From: Anabaena azotica FACHB-119
GTDB taxonomy: Bacteria; Cyanobacteriota; Cyanobacteriia; Cyanobacteriales; Nostocaceae
Assembly: GCF_014697625.1 (NCBI RefSeq)
Contig: NZ_JACJSG010000012.1
Coordinates: 62,001 to 126,000 of the forward strand
DNA: 64,000 nucleotides
Direction of reading: 5' to 3'
This document shows, one piece after another, positions 51,000 to 62,000 of the stretch (position 1 is its first letter; each line of letters starts with the position of its first letter). The notes below the pieces were generated by a model that saw only the letters and a program-made list of their open reading frames with translations, ran no database searches and was not told the origin of the DNA. The translations under genes were made by a program, and so were the position numbers.

Positions 51000-52112
51000 C
51001 TATCTTCCCAAAACTTCAATCCTTACTGGTGCAATACCACTGCCAATCATGCCTAGCATCCTGGCTGCACCTGTGGATAAATCAATCACCCTACCCCGAA
51101 TAAATGGCCCTCGGTCGTTGATTCGCACTACCACCGAACGACCATTGCGGGTGTTGGTAACACGAACTCTTGTACCAAAAGGTAGACTACGGTGGGCAGC
51201 TGTCAGCCCATTGGGATTATATCTCTCACCTGTGGCTGTGGGTTTACCAGCGAAGCCATCTCCATGACCGTAGAAGGAAGCTATGCCTTGGAAGGTAAGT
51301 TTGATAGTGCTAGCAATTTGCTGTGGTATATTTGCTATGGGGTTTGATGACTTTGGCGATCGCCTCGGTAAATTAGCAACTTCTGTCAGAGGCGAAGCAT
51401 TGCCTATAAGTCTGCGTAGACGGTTGGTAGCTTGCAACGCATCGTTAGCCAGATTATTGGTGGAGTCTGCTAGTCTGGTATTTTGATTGATTTCCACCAA
51501 TTCTTGATTGTTGACTTTGATGGTGTAGCGGTCTGATTGTTGTTGACTGGAAGAATTTCTCTTTTGAGATTGGGAGGCAACTGCGGAGGGGTCTTGTCCT
51601 TTCCAACTGACGGTAATTTTGTCAGCTTTAACGTTATCCCTAATTAGCTGGTTGATTCTTGCTGCTACTAAACTAGCTTTCTTAACTGGATCATCATTCA
51701 ATGAACGGTTCTGGTTTCTGGCATCCGCTAAATTCCCGATACTCGCCACTTGAACTGAGTTTTCTGTATTCGATTTGTACAACTCCGTACCCTCAGCACT
51801 TCCAATTGCACCGATTTTAGTTTCTGCACTGGCAACTGGCTTAGAACTCAAAAATGTGAGAACTGGAATTTGGCGGATAAATAGGGTTGCCGCCCTACGA
51901 CCTCCAATGTTGTGAGGATGAATGCTTGTGATCACAGCATCCGAGGTTGTTTTGCCTTCTCTTGATTGAAACTCTCCTACCTTGACTACATCACTAGCTA
52001 AAATTTGTGCATCTGGTGCTGTGGTTTTAGTAGTTTGAGTCCGACCGACTGCGGGCGTACCCAGAACAGTTACAGAGAGGGCGACAATAGTCCACAAATG
52101 TCTTTGATTCAT
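51000..52112 (-). CDS. rlpA: RlpA-like septal ring lytic transglycosylase family protein
   Basis: A signal peptide ([18 protein letters not shown]) is followed by a long, low-complexity periplasmic region (~25-275). A C-terminal double-psi beta-barrel then follows (~280-370): [63 protein letters not shown]. These are the RlpA signature motifs, including the catalytic-type His and Asp ([15 protein letters not shown]). RlpA cuts glycan strands lacking stem peptides at the septum. There is no SPOR domain. It is divergent from glsA across an 854-bp gap. Confidence 0.9.
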   Translation of the reverse strand: MNQRHLWTIVALSVTVLGTPAVGRTQTTKTTAPDAQILASDVVKVGEFQSREGKTTSDAVITSIHPHNIGGRRAATLFIRQIPVLTFLSSKPVASAETKIGAIGSAEGTELYKSNTENSVQVASIGNLADARNQNRSLNDDPVKKASLVAARINQLIRDNVKADKITVSWKGQDPSAVASQSQKRNSSSQQQSDRYTIKVNNQELVEINQNTRLADSTNNLANDALQATNRLRRLIGNASPLTEVANLPRRSPKSSNPIANIPQQIASTIKLTFQGIASFYGHGDGFAGKPTATGERYNPNGLTAAHRSLPFGTRVRVTNTRNGRSVVVRINDRGPFIRGRVIDLSTGAARMLGMIGSGIAPVRIEVLGR

Positions 52113-52966
52113 GCGTCCGATTTTAAAGCGACTGTAGAACAGCAGTTTTTTAACTCATCAGAGTTTGATTCACTTTGTAGTGGCGACTCCTAAGAGTTTG
52201 GTTCACTTTTTAGTGGCAACTCCTAAAAATGCAAACTCGTTCCGCTTTCACTTTCTTGGTTTGTAACTGCAACAGACTAACACGAACTTCTGGAGTTGGG
52301 GATCAGGGTTTTAGCGTAGAGATCGACCCTTTAAACAAATTTTGTTTCTGTGAACAAGGGTGAAACCTTGTTCAAACGCGGATTTTGCCTATGTAGCGTT
52401 TTTTTCGATCTACTAGGATTTTTTTTATAAAACTTCATAATTTCCTGATAGGAAATCACCTTTTAATTCATCTAAATTTTAAGTAATACTTCTAATATTT
52501 GATGTATTTTTTAATGCTTATTAATATTTTTAATAAAAAAATAGTAATTTCTTATACTACATTATTTTCTATCTAACTTGATGTCATTAATTTATTTTAT
52601 ACTTACTTCATATTAGCCTATAACCAAGATATGTCAATGGTTACAGAGGCGAAAATTTTGGAAAAATATACAAGTGAGTATTTACTACCATTGATTTTTT
52701 ATGATACATGGATATGTATTCCTACTTTTAAATTTGTAAAAAAACGTGATATGGGTGACAACCAAAGGCAGTAAAGCTAAGTAAAAAAAACTTCCTAGTT
52801 TTGTAGCTATTTTGTTTTAATTTAAAAACAGAATTGCATAGTGAGATAATGGGGAATAAGGGGTTAGTTTGAGTAACCCGACCAACAAATGTATAAAAAA
52901 TAACAGTTGTTGAAAAACCCCAAATTACTTAATAAAATTCAATTTTCGAGAGCAAGCTATTAGCTG
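52113..52966. other. Long AT-rich divergent intergenic region
   Basis: A direct repeat 'ttcacttt-tagtggc-actcctaa' occurs at about 52169-52193 and 52203-52227. A hairpin GAACAAGG-GTGAAA-CCTTGTTC lies at 52352-52373. The remaining 550 bases are AT-rich with no ORF; promoters for rlpA and glsA must be here. Confidence 0.5.
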
Positions 52967-53947
52967 ATGACCAATAAAGTAAATCAAGGAGATTTGGAAA
53001 TACTACCCTCCCCCCTGTTAACGGTGATTAATGATTTGCATTCTAAATACAAGTCATTAAAGGAAGGGATAGTAGCAAACTACATACCAGAACTAGCCAA
53101 AGTTGACCCGGATCTATTTAGTATTTCCATCGTTACGGTAGACGGTCAGGTTTATCAGGTAGGAGATTATCAACAACTTTTTACTATTCAGTCAATTTCT
53201 AAAGTTTTTGCTTACGGACTGGCTTTGGAAGACCACGGACGAGATTATGTGTTAACCAGGGTTGGTGTAGAACCAACAGGGGACGCTTTTAATGCGATTA
53301 TTTTGGATGAGCAATCGAAGCGACCTTATAACCCGATGGTAAATGCTGGTGCGATCGCCACTACTAGTTTAATCAAAGGGGCGGGAGCAACAGAACGCCT
53401 CAATCGCGTACTGGAAATGTTTCGCCGCTATATCGGCCATGACGTATTCGTGGACATTTCCGTATTTACTTCCGAACGCAGCACCGGACACCGTAACCGA
53501 GCAATGGCGCACCTCATGCTCAACTTTGGCATGATAGATAAAAATATAGAAGAAGCCTTAGACCTATATTTTCAACAATGTGCTGTGATGGTGAATTGCC
53601 ATGACTTAGCAGTGATGGCGGCTACCTTAGCGAACCGGGGCGTAAACCCAATCACAGGAGAACAAGCAGTAAATAGTAGATATATAAAAGATATCCTCAG
53701 CGTCATGTACACCTGTGGGATGTACAACTTTGCGGGCGAGTGGGCTTATAAAGTGGGGATTCCTGCCAAAAGCGGCGTTTGTGGCGGAATTTTAGCAGTT
53801 GTCCCCAATAAGATGGGCATTGCTGTATTTTCTCCACCTTTAGATATTAGAGGTAACAGCGTGCGGGGTGTGAAAGTTTGCGAAGAACTTTCAGGGCAGT
53901 TGGGGTTACATCTATTTGAATGTGGGAAATTTGGGACTGGGGAGTAG
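52967..53947 (+). CDS. glsA: Glutaminase A
   Basis: The beta-lactamase-like serine glutaminase hydrolyses glutamine to glutamate and ammonia. The catalytic Ser-Lys pair is in [16 protein letters not shown] (residues ~68-82). Other conserved segments are [65 protein letters not shown] and the C-terminal [21 protein letters not shown]. The length (326 aa) is normal. The ATG at 52967 begins [15 protein letters not shown]. It is monocistronic; STRR units follow at 53955-54030. Confidence 0.95.
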   Translation: MTNKVNQGDLEILPSPLLTVINDLHSKYKSLKEGIVANYIPELAKVDPDLFSISIVTVDGQVYQVGDYQQLFTIQSISKVFAYGLALEDHGRDYVLTRVGVEPTGDAFNAIILDEQSKRPYNPMVNAGAIATTSLIKGAGATERLNRVLEMFRRYIGHDVFVDISVFTSERSTGHRNRAMAHLMLNFGMIDKNIEEALDLYFQQCAVMVNCHDLAVMAATLANRGVNPITGEQAVNSRYIKDILSVMYTCGMYNFAGEWAYKVGIPAKSGVCGGILAVVPNKMGIAVFSPPLDIRGNSVRGVKVCEELSGQLGLHLFECGKFGTGE

Positions 53948-53954
53948 GGAGTGT

Positions 53955-54032
53955 CAGTTAACAGTTATCAGTGAACAGTGAATATCACCTGATAACTGTT
54001 AACTGTTAACTGTTAACTGTTAACTGATAACT
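53955..54032. repeat. STRR array (CAGTTAA / TAACTGT units)
   Basis: About eleven degenerate heptamers in both orientations between glsA and mltA; the complementary halves could form a long hairpin and act as a terminator for either convergent gene. Confidence 0.8.
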
Positions 54033-54034
54033 GA

Positions 54035-55267
54035 TTATCTCCTCAGCAGCAAATAATATAGTGAACCAGGGCCGCCAGTAACGCCTGCGCGATCGCCTGC
54101 TTGTTTGCCGGTTCCCATGAAGTAATCTACTCTGCCTGGGCCTTTGATGGCGTTACCTGTATCTTGATCTAAAACATAGCGGCTGACGGTGCGATACTCC
54201 ATGCTGCCACTATCCGAGGGGAAGGGAATGGAAGTATGAATCAGCGCTAGTGCGCCTGGAGGCATTAAAGATTTATCGGTGGCAATGGAACGTTCTGCCG
54301 TCACTGGTACATTAATACTACCAGTAGCTGGTCTACTACCTGTTTCTTGGAAGAAGACAAATCTTTCCCAACGTGGCAGATAAACGTTCAGTTCCTCTGG
54401 TTGTTGGCGGAAGTAACTGATCATTTTTGGTAGCGTCATTCCCGATAAGGGCAGTTTGCCGTCTTTTGCCAGTTCTCGCCCGATACTAGTCCAGGGATAA
54501 TCGGTTCCGCCGCCGTAGCCGATCGCAGTTTGGCCGCCATCAGCTAACTTAATTTGGGCAGAACCTTGAATTTGCACCATGTAGGCATCTAGGCGATCGC
54601 TAAACCAGAACAATTCATAACCACGCAACAGACCTTTATCCCCTTGTAAACCGTCTTCCCCTTCTAGTTGCAGCCTTGTGGGGTGTGGTTTCGGCCACTT
54701 GCTGAAATTAGAAGGTAATCGATAAACAGGATACTTATATATAGATGTCCTCACACGGCTAGCTTGATAAACTGGCTGGTAGTAGGAGGTAAACTTGACA
54801 GTACCCTTGCCATCGTTACCTACAGACTGGTAAAAAGCAAACTCTCGTCGCACAGCAGCTTGCAGTTCGGCGGGAGTTCTAGAGTTGACAACTAGTTGGC
54901 GGAAACGCAACAAACTCCGCCTGACACGAGTGAGGGTAATTCCTTTGACGGGATAATTTTGATAGATTCGTTTAGCGGTATTAGTTGTTAAATAACGCAG
55001 ACTGTTATCAATTGACGCTAGTAGCGCTTGGCGGTCACTTGGTCTACCAATACCAAAAAGTTGCTCATCAAAACCCAAACAAGGATTTTGGGTAACACAA
55101 TTATTGCCAACTTGTACAAGTGCGAGTGGCTGACTTGTTCCCAATGAGCGTAGTACAGGTTTGCTAGGGACTGGTGACGGAACATTAATCACCTGAGCTA
55201 CTGCGATCGGACTTACACAAGCAATTCCCAGACTCAAGGAAACCAAAGCAAGGGTTTTTCTCATCAT
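54035..55267 (-). CDS. mltA: MltA-type murein transglycosylase
   Basis: A signal peptide (TLALVSLSLGIACVSPIAVA) precedes the MltA domain (~130-290; GTVKFTSYYQPVYQASRVRT, GYELFWFSDRLDAYMVQIQG, SAQIKLADGG). The C-terminal 3D domain has the three conserved Asp: RYVLDQDTGNAIKGPGRVDY and FMGTGKQAG. It cleaves peptidoglycan into anhydromuropeptides in the periplasm. It lacks a lipobox, so it may be soluble or anchored by its signal. The small gene upstream ends TGA immediately before this ATG (TGAATGATG), so the two are translationally coupled. Confidence 0.93.
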   Translation of the reverse strand: MMRKTLALVSLSLGIACVSPIAVAQVINVPSPVPSKPVLRSLGTSQPLALVQVGNNCVTQNPCLGFDEQLFGIGRPSDRQALLASIDNSLRYLTTNTAKRIYQNYPVKGITLTRVRRSLLRFRQLVVNSRTPAELQAAVRREFAFYQSVGNDGKGTVKFTSYYQPVYQASRVRTSIYKYPVYRLPSNFSKWPKPHPTRLQLEGEDGLQGDKGLLRGYELFWFSDRLDAYMVQIQGSAQIKLADGGQTAIGYGGGTDYPWTSIGRELAKDGKLPLSGMTLPKMISYFRQQPEELNVYLPRWERFVFFQETGSRPATGSINVPVTAERSIATDKSLMPPGALALIHTSIPFPSDSGSMEYRTVSRYVLDQDTGNAIKGPGRVDYFMGTGKQAGDRAGVTGGPGSLYYLLLRR

Positions 55268-55522
55268 TCAGTTGAATCTTTCAACACTAGAACTAAACAC
55301 AGGTTCTACCCGAATTGCCACAATCCGGGATGGGCGCACCACCATATACTCTCCCTGAATATTCTTGATTGGTACGCTAATAAAATCACTAGAACCACAT
55401 TTGGGTACAAGCTCCCCACTATACCATTTTTGGAAATCCTGAATCGTGGGAAACCGGACTTCCTCACGATGACCACTTTCCAACATCAGGTGTACGGCGT
55501 ATTCACTCGGCGTTCTCGGCAT
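55268..55522 (-). CDS. Small conserved protein coupled to mltA
   Basis: The 84-residue soluble protein (MPRTPSEYAVHLMLESGHRE ... FQKWYSGEL ... VVRPSRIVAIRVEPVF) has alternating beta and short helix content and no signal. Its stop codon abuts the mltA start, so the two genes form an operon. I do not recognise a named family; similar short proteins appear to be common in cyanobacteria. The tight coupling hints at a role linked to MltA expression or folding, but there is no direct evidence. Confidence 0.75.
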   Translation of the reverse strand: MPRTPSEYAVHLMLESGHREEVRFPTIQDFQKWYSGELVPKCGSSDFISVPIKNIQGEYMVVRPSRIVAIRVEPVFSSSVERFN

Positions 55523-55689
55523 AAGGTTGAATCCCTAAAATTATGTTCAACCCATTGTTAACCACGTTTTACCAGAATGAAAAGGGTAAGCATACGGGGG
55601 AGTAATCAATTCAAAATTCGCGCATTCAAAATTCGCGCATTCAAAATTAAGAATCTCCCAGCACTCATCACCAGATACATCGCGCCGTG

Positions 55690-56045
55690 GAAGCCCCTAC
55701 ATTCATGTATGGGGGTAAGGCGCAGGTGATTTTAATCGCTGTTCAAAATACTTGTGTTTCATGAGATAATAACCCTGTGTCGAAATGAGCAAGGCACTGT
55801 GCAACCCCATAGAAACGGCTTCAGCCAGTAGACATAAAGACTGTCGCGTAGTCTTGATAGGGTAGAAACATATTGCTTGCTAATGGGCAAAACAATGTGT
55901 TTTTGGGGCGTGGGGATGAGTACATCCTCTTTAATCGTAACCGCGCCCAGAGGTTCGGGGGATAGTATTGCGAAACCTGAACAGGAATCCAACCGCTATT
56001 TCTCAGGGCTACTAAAAGCCCCCGGATTTATCCGTGGGGAATGCG
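55690..56045 (+). mobile_element. Decayed IS200/IS605-type element without a complete tnpB
   Basis: The left end has AGCCCCTACATTCATGTATGGGGG (palindrome at about 55695-55717). The right end has AAGCCCCCGGATTTATCCGTGGGG (about 56016-56039), the same style of end as copy 1. A short frame (55913-56030) reads MSTSSLIVTAPRGSGDSIAK then PEQESNR, which I recall as a tail of some cyanobacterial TnpB proteins. The rest of tnpB is gone. The 704-bp interval 55523-56226 also has 'aaaattcgcgcattc' tandem units (55612-55647) and STRR units (56192-56225). Confidence 0.5.
55759..55866 (+). ncRNA. Possible structured RNA inside the decayed element
   Basis: The helices that can be drawn are an outer ACCCT (55772-55776) with AGGGT (55859-55863), an inner GGCTTCAGCC (55817-55826), and AAGACT (55837-55842) with AGTCTT (55850-55855) closing a GTCGCGT loop. 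The block lies 5' of the residual TnpB tail. It could be a relic guide RNA or other element RNA; only folding and comparison can tell. Confidence 0.3.
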
Positions 56046-56226
56046 TTACTCTCCAAATGTCCTAGCTATAGAAACTCATGAACCATTACTCCTAAGTTTT
56101 CCTTTCCGCCTATGACGGTTACTCACTAGGAGACGGTTCCCAAGAATTTTAAAGCCAGTAAATGTGTGAGTGGGTAGTGAAAACAACCTGTCAACTGACA
56201 ACTGACAACTGTCAACTGTCAACTGT

Positions 56227-58173
56227 CTACCCTCCCACATGAATAGCAGGTCGCCTTTGGGGGTTCTTCTCTGCCCGGCGCAGGACTTCGCGGGTAACTA
56301 CGGCGATATCACCTTCACCAAACAGGATAAAACGCAGCAAGTATTGGATGGGGTTTCCTTCTACCCAGCCGAAGTAAGCATGAGGGATTTTCCCGGTTTG
56401 ATCACGTATATATAGAAGTAAAGCGGCGATCGCATTCGGTACGGCTGCACTCTCAGCGCGGAGGATGCGGTAATCTCCCACTTGTACGCCTTTGACTTTG
56501 ATAACTTCAGCGAAGTCTGAAGCATCGGAGACGATGATTTCTAAAAAGAGAATGGGATCTGTTGGCGGAATATGGTTGTCATCGCGTACTTCTTTCTCTT
56601 TAGCACAATACTCTTGTTCATTGCCCTCACTCAATCGATTAGCAATGAGGCGAATTGCTCCTTGGCTTTCTTCGGCAAGGAATTGGTGCGCGAGTTCGTC
56701 AATTTCGATTTGTTCTACCCGTAACTCAGTTGACCGCCAAACGCGGGACACTAAGGAGGTAATAATAATTGTACCGATGAAGAACCCAGCAATTCTAATA
56801 CCTTCTGGTCTTTCGATGATATTGACAATAGTTGTATATATAAATACAATCGTGATCATACCAAAGATAAATCTGCCTTTTGTGGAGCGCTGACGGTGGG
56901 CGGAGAGGGTGACGGCAAAGGCGGCGGAAGTGATTAACACTAAGACACCTGTAGCGTAAGCTCCTCCTTGGGCTTCGACATCTGCTCGGAAGATAATGGT
57001 AACTACAAAGGCGATCGCTGTATATACCAACACTAAAGGTCTGGCGGCTAATGCCCAACTGGGAGCCATACCATAACGTGGCAGGTAGCGAGGCACAATA
57101 TTTAGTAGTCCTGCCATTGCCGATGCACCAGCAAACCACAGAATAGAAATGGTGCTGAGGTCATAAATTGTGCCAAAGCTGTTACCTAAATATAGATGAG
57201 CCAGATAAGCTAGGGCGCGTCCGTTGGCTTTACCACCTGTGGCAAATTCTGAAACTGGTATCAGCAAGGTGGTAATAAAGCTGCTGGTGAGTAAGAAGAA
57301 ACTCATAATTAAAGCCGCCGCCGCCAGTAGCTTACGAGTATTACGAATGCGTCCTCTAGGGTGATCTGGAGTATCTTCGCTACTACCTTGAACCAAAGGC
57401 ATAACGGTGACACCAGTTTCAAAACCTGATAAACCCAGTGCTAACCGGGGAAATAGCAAGATAGATACACCAAGGATGGTAAAAATATTGGAGTGACGGG
57501 CAAAAACTGCTGCTTGCCAATTGGCGATCGTTGATGGATTAATGAGAATTTGATACGACCCCACGCCAATGACAATTAAATTTAGCAGCAGATAAACGCT
57601 GACCAAAACCACTGCAATACCAATTGCTTCTCGAAAACCCCTCAAAAAAACTGCCCCTAATAACGATACTAATATCAGGGTAATAGCAATACTTTGATTA
57701 TCGAATATATTTGGCGTGAGAGGATTTTCGATGATGTGGGCGGTAGCGTCAGCAGCCGATAGAGTAATTGTAATGATGAAGTCCGTCGCCACAAAACCGA
57801 GTAGACATAATACAAGTAATTTCCCTTGCCACCAAGAAAGCAAATGCTCCAACATGGCAATAGAACCTTCACCATTAAAACTTTTACCAGCAATGCGGCG
57901 ATAAATTGGCAATGCACCAAAAAGTGTTAGTAAAACTAAAATCAAGGTAGCTATGGGAGAAAGAGCGCCTGCTGCTAATGCTGCAATACCTGGTTGATAA
58001 CCAAGGGTAGAAAAATAATCTACACCAGTTAAACACATTACCTGCCACCAGGGATGCTTGCGATGTGCTTCTTCCTTACGGTAAGGGCCTTCTTTCTTGC
58101 TTCTGTCTTCTTCTAGCAACCAGTCCATCAACCGTCTGCCGAGATGTTTTGTGGAAATAGTTTGTTTAGCCAT
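56227..58173 (-). CDS. APC-superfamily permease (amino-acid/cation transporter type)
   Basis: The 648-residue protein starts with a charged ~40-residue cytoplasmic tail and then has about twelve membrane helices. The first holds an APC-like motif ([21 protein letters not shown]). Others are [40 protein letters not shown] and [20 protein letters not shown]. The C-terminal ~150 residues are hydrophilic and cytoplasmic ([19 protein letters not shown] ... [20 protein letters not shown]), possibly regulatory. The substrate cannot be read from sequence; related cyanobacterial proteins are annotated as amino-acid permeases, and a KUP-like K+ role is an alternative. Transcribed leftward as a single gene. 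Confidence 0.85.
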   Translation of the reverse strand: MAKQTISTKHLGRRLMDWLLEEDRSKKEGPYRKEEAHRKHPWWQVMCLTGVDYFSTLGYQPGIAALAAGALSPIATLILVLLTLFGALPIYRRIAGKSFNGEGSIAMLEHLLSWWQGKLLVLCLLGFVATDFIITITLSAADATAHIIENPLTPNIFDNQSIAITLILVSLLGAVFLRGFREAIGIAVVLVSVYLLLNLIVIGVGSYQILINPSTIANWQAAVFARHSNIFTILGVSILLFPRLALGLSGFETGVTVMPLVQGSSEDTPDHPRGRIRNTRKLLAAAALIMSFFLLTSSFITTLLIPVSEFATGGKANGRALAYLAHLYLGNSFGTIYDLSTISILWFAGASAMAGLLNIVPRYLPRYGMAPSWALAARPLVLVYTAIAFVVTIIFRADVEAQGGAYATGVLVLITSAAFAVTLSAHRQRSTKGRFIFGMITIVFIYTTIVNIIERPEGIRIAGFFIGTIIITSLVSRVWRSTELRVEQIEIDELAHQFLAEESQGAIRLIANRLSEGNEQEYCAKEKEVRDDNHIPPTDPILFLEIIVSDASDFAEVIKVKGVQVGDYRILRAESAAVPNAIAALLLYIRDQTGKIPHAYFGWVEGNPIQYLLRFILFGEGDIAVVTREVLRRAEKNPQRRPAIHVGG

Positions 58174-59005
58174 TAAACACAGTTTTGTTGTAGAAATAGC
58201 TGAGATGGAAATTCTGGAACTTTCAAGACTTACACAACGACATTCCCTAAGTTAGCAGGGTGTAAGGATTTGAATACATACAGTCCCATACTCCATTCGT
58301 TTTTATGCGTAAGCCCTAACTTAGATGAAAAATTTTCAACTACAAATATAGTAAAAGACTATAGACAAACAAATTTAAGGTCTATCAACGGACTACACCG
58401 CTACAACCTCTGTAATATCGCAGTTATGCACATAAGTTAGCCTCCGAAGTCACAGATAAACTTAAATCATTATTAAATTTACTTATGTTTATCTGCTTCC
58501 ATCTCTGGTTTTATATATAGATTCGCATGAATAAATAAACTTTTAGCAAACAGAAGTAGATTAGCTTTGATTAAGATTTGGTTACCTGTAAGTTAAGGCA
58601 TTTAAGTATCTACCGAAGAGAATGTATTCCTTTAAAGCCTCAATCAAGTGAATACTCTATTAGTTATATTAGCTAGAATTGTTAAAAAAATAATAAATAA
58701 TTAGTATTATTACTTATATATCAAGTCAAGATATAGCAGTCGCCCTATAGATTAGGACATCATTCAATCTTCAAACCTTTACTTTCAAAGGCTTTTAACC
58801 CTGTCCCCTGTAACCTGTCCCCTGCTATAAATATTTTATCTTTAACAATTCCAGTTGTATATTATACAATAAAACAGTTAAATTTTATTTTAAAGCACAT
58901 AAACTAAACAAAGTAATATTAGCAGCATAAGCTTATAAAGAAAATAGCAGAATATATTGAATATTTAACCTTGGTTTTTGGCAAGATAATCCAGGCTTTT
59001 TCATT
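58174..59005. other. Gene-free interval between permease and giant kinase
   Basis: About 830 bases, AT-rich, with no supported ORF. It contains copy C of the TATAGCAG repeat family (58732-58829). The permease promoter lies at its left part. Confidence 0.5.
58732..58829 (+). repeat. MITE-like repeat with TATAGCAG/CTGCTATA ends (copy C)
   Basis: A 98-bp element with ends TATAGCAG (58732-58739) and CTGCTATA (58822-58829). It shares 'ATAGATTAGGACAT', 'ATCTTCA' and 'GTCCCCTGCTATAAATA' blocks with copy B at 16318-16422. Confidence 0.65.
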
Positions 59006-62000
59006 TTATAGATATTGTAATGGTATATCTATAATGAATTCTGTTCCCTCTTCAGGAGTAGAATTACAAATTAATTTACCTTTATGTTTTTCCACTACTA
59101 TTTGATAACTAATAGATAGACCTAATCCTGTACCACTACCGATTGGCTTAGTAGTAAAAAATAGATCAAAAATTTTCTGTTGTGTTTCTTCTGTCATCCC
59201 ACAACCATTATCAGATATAGAGATTCTTATGGTATTAGAGTTTATTAATGCAGTATTAATACGAATTTGCGGTCTGTGCATTCGTTCATTATCTTTAAAG
59301 TTTGAATGTTCTAAAGCGTCAATTGCGTTGGTCAATATATTCATGAATACTTGATTAAGTTGACTAGCATAACAAGTGACTGGAAGTAATTTTCCATAGT
59401 CTTTAATAATTTCAATTTCAGGTTTTACTTGCTCACACAATCGTTTATTGCTACTACCAATTTTCTTAATTCGATGTTGCAAAAGTAGCAAAGTATTATC
59501 AATGCCTTCATGAATATCAACTGGTTTCATTTCGGCTTCATCCAAACGAGAAAAGTTACGTAGACTCAGAACTATGTTGCGGATTCTTGTACTGCCAAGT
59601 TTCATAGAACTGAGAATTTTTGGTAAATCATCAATAATAAAATTCAAATCAATTTCTTGTGACTTCTCTATAATTTTAGGATTAGCAATAGAATACTCCT
59701 GCTGATATATCTTAATTAAATCTAATAAGTTTTCGATATAGGTGCTAGTGTAGTGAAGATTGGCATGGATAAAGTTGATGGGATTGTTAATTTCGTGGGC
59801 TATTCCCGCTACCATTTGCCCTAGAGACGACATTTTTTCACTTTGGACTAATTTAGCTTGAGTTAATTTCAACTCTTCAAGAGCAGCTTGCAAACTAGAA
59901 TTCTTTTGGTTAATTTCTGCGGTTCTAATAGCTACTTTTTCTTCTAATGTATGATTAGAGTCTTCTAGTTTTTCTTTAGCTGTGGCTAACTTTTTATAGA
60001 GCATAGCATTCTCTAACGAGATTGCAGCTTGTGTAATTAAAAGTTTGAGAATTTCCAAGCGATCGCGTGTAAATGCTCCTATAATTAAATTATTTTCTAA
60101 ATACACAATTCCCAATAACTTATTTTGTTTAATCATGGGAAGGCATAAAATGCTCTTCGGATTTCTCCATCTTAAATAACTATCTGTAGCGAACATATTG
60201 GTAAATTCTGTATGCTCAATAACTAATATTTCTTGAGTTCGTTTGACATAGTTAATAACATTTATCGGCACATCCTGACTAGACTCGAATGGAATTGATG
60301 AAAACTCTGTATGGTTAGCTGTAAATGTCGAGTTATTGCTAACTGCGGTAACGTTTAAGGTATTATCTTCTTTTAAAAGCAGAACACACTTTGAAGCGCC
60401 AGTATTTTCCATGACTAATTCAATGAGCTTAGAAATAAGCTGTTGGAGTTCAATTTCTCCCGATAGAACTTGTGAAGCTTTGATCACAGCCGACAAATCT
60501 AGTATATTGCCGATGCTGGTGCTACGAGCGCTAATCACACTTTGAGTAGTCGTGAGAGTGGGATCACTATCAACATCAGTATTAGTATTATTAGATTGAG
60601 ACTGGCTTTGCTCCTGCAATCTTGCTTTACTAACAGTAGTTAAAAATTGGGGATAACGTGTTTTTAAGTCTTGAATCTTAGCTAATGCACCCCAACAAAG
60701 ATAACAGTGGTAAGCATCAATTACATAAGTTTGGGCAAACTTATGTTTACCCCATTGCAAATAAAATTTAGCAGCGAGTTCATTGGCTAAAGCTTCCTCT
60801 TGAAGATATCCATATTCTTGAGCTAAAGCTATGGCGCGATCGTACAATTCCATAGCATCTACATTATTACCAATTACTCGATTTAGCTCTGCTTCTACTA
60901 AATAATATTTATGTAAAAAATTCATAGGGGCATTTTCTGCCCATTTTTTCATTCTTTGTTGATTCTTTATGACATATTTTAGAATATTATGTTGCTCATT
61001 TTTATCCTTATCTAAACACAAAGCTAAGGCAGATAAAGAGCTATAAAAATTGAAAATTGTCACCACAAATTTTGCTGGTGCTGTATTTAAATACTCCTCT
61101 GCACAAGTAGCATTTTCCCAAGCCTGGGCATAATTTCCCAATAAATAGCAGAGAAATAGTTTTTGCAAATATATATAAAATATTACAACTTTATTTCCTA
61201 TGCCATGCAAAAGAGGCAGCATATTTTCTTCATTATATGCTATACCCTGTAAATAACATGAACCTTCTACACTCAATAGATTTAATACTGTTTGCCAGTT
61301 AATTGTGTGTAGCTGTAATGGTATTTCCTGTTTCAATTGGCTAATTTTGTCAGAATAATTATTCATTTCCTTCTCTAGTTCTGTTAGGTTATTTCCTAAG
61401 AAAAAGGAATGCTCAGAGTTCATATATATGGCGTAAGCAGCTTGCTCTAAATCTCCAGTCTCTAAACCTACTGAGTAAGCGGTTGTTAAAGAATTTAAGG
61501 TTTTTTTGAGGTGTTGCTGCCAATGTATTGTAAAATTATTTACAACAAAAGTTGTGATGCAAACTAGTCCTCTGGGATTAAAGATATCTAATAAGTTTAA
61601 AGCTACCTGACCTAAGCGATAACAAGAAGAGTAATCAGCAAATAGATTCCAACAAATCACTGCATAAACTGCATATGCCAGAGATGATACATCACAATTT
61701 CCACAGACAAGTGATAAATTAACTTGTTTAAGAGCTATAAAAGAAAATAGCAGAGGATTACTAGCATAACTAATAGGTAAAAGTCGCCCTAGTATTCTCA
61801 TCCATATTAATTTTTTGTCGTTGGTAAGATGAGGTAAATTAACTAAACTTTCAATCTCTTTTCCGGCTAAAGCTAACTGTACTTGTTGTAATTCAACTTC
61901 AATATCTGCCTGAGAGGGTTGTGCTGTAAACGCTAAATCCAGTAAATTTAATACTTCTATCCCTATTCTAATGGCATCAAAACTATAACCTTGTGCTTTA

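Noticed and set aside
52318..52400. Riboswitch or terminator at the GAACAAGG hairpin
   Set aside because: A single 8-bp stem with no U-run, far from either gene start; no known riboswitch motif is recognised.
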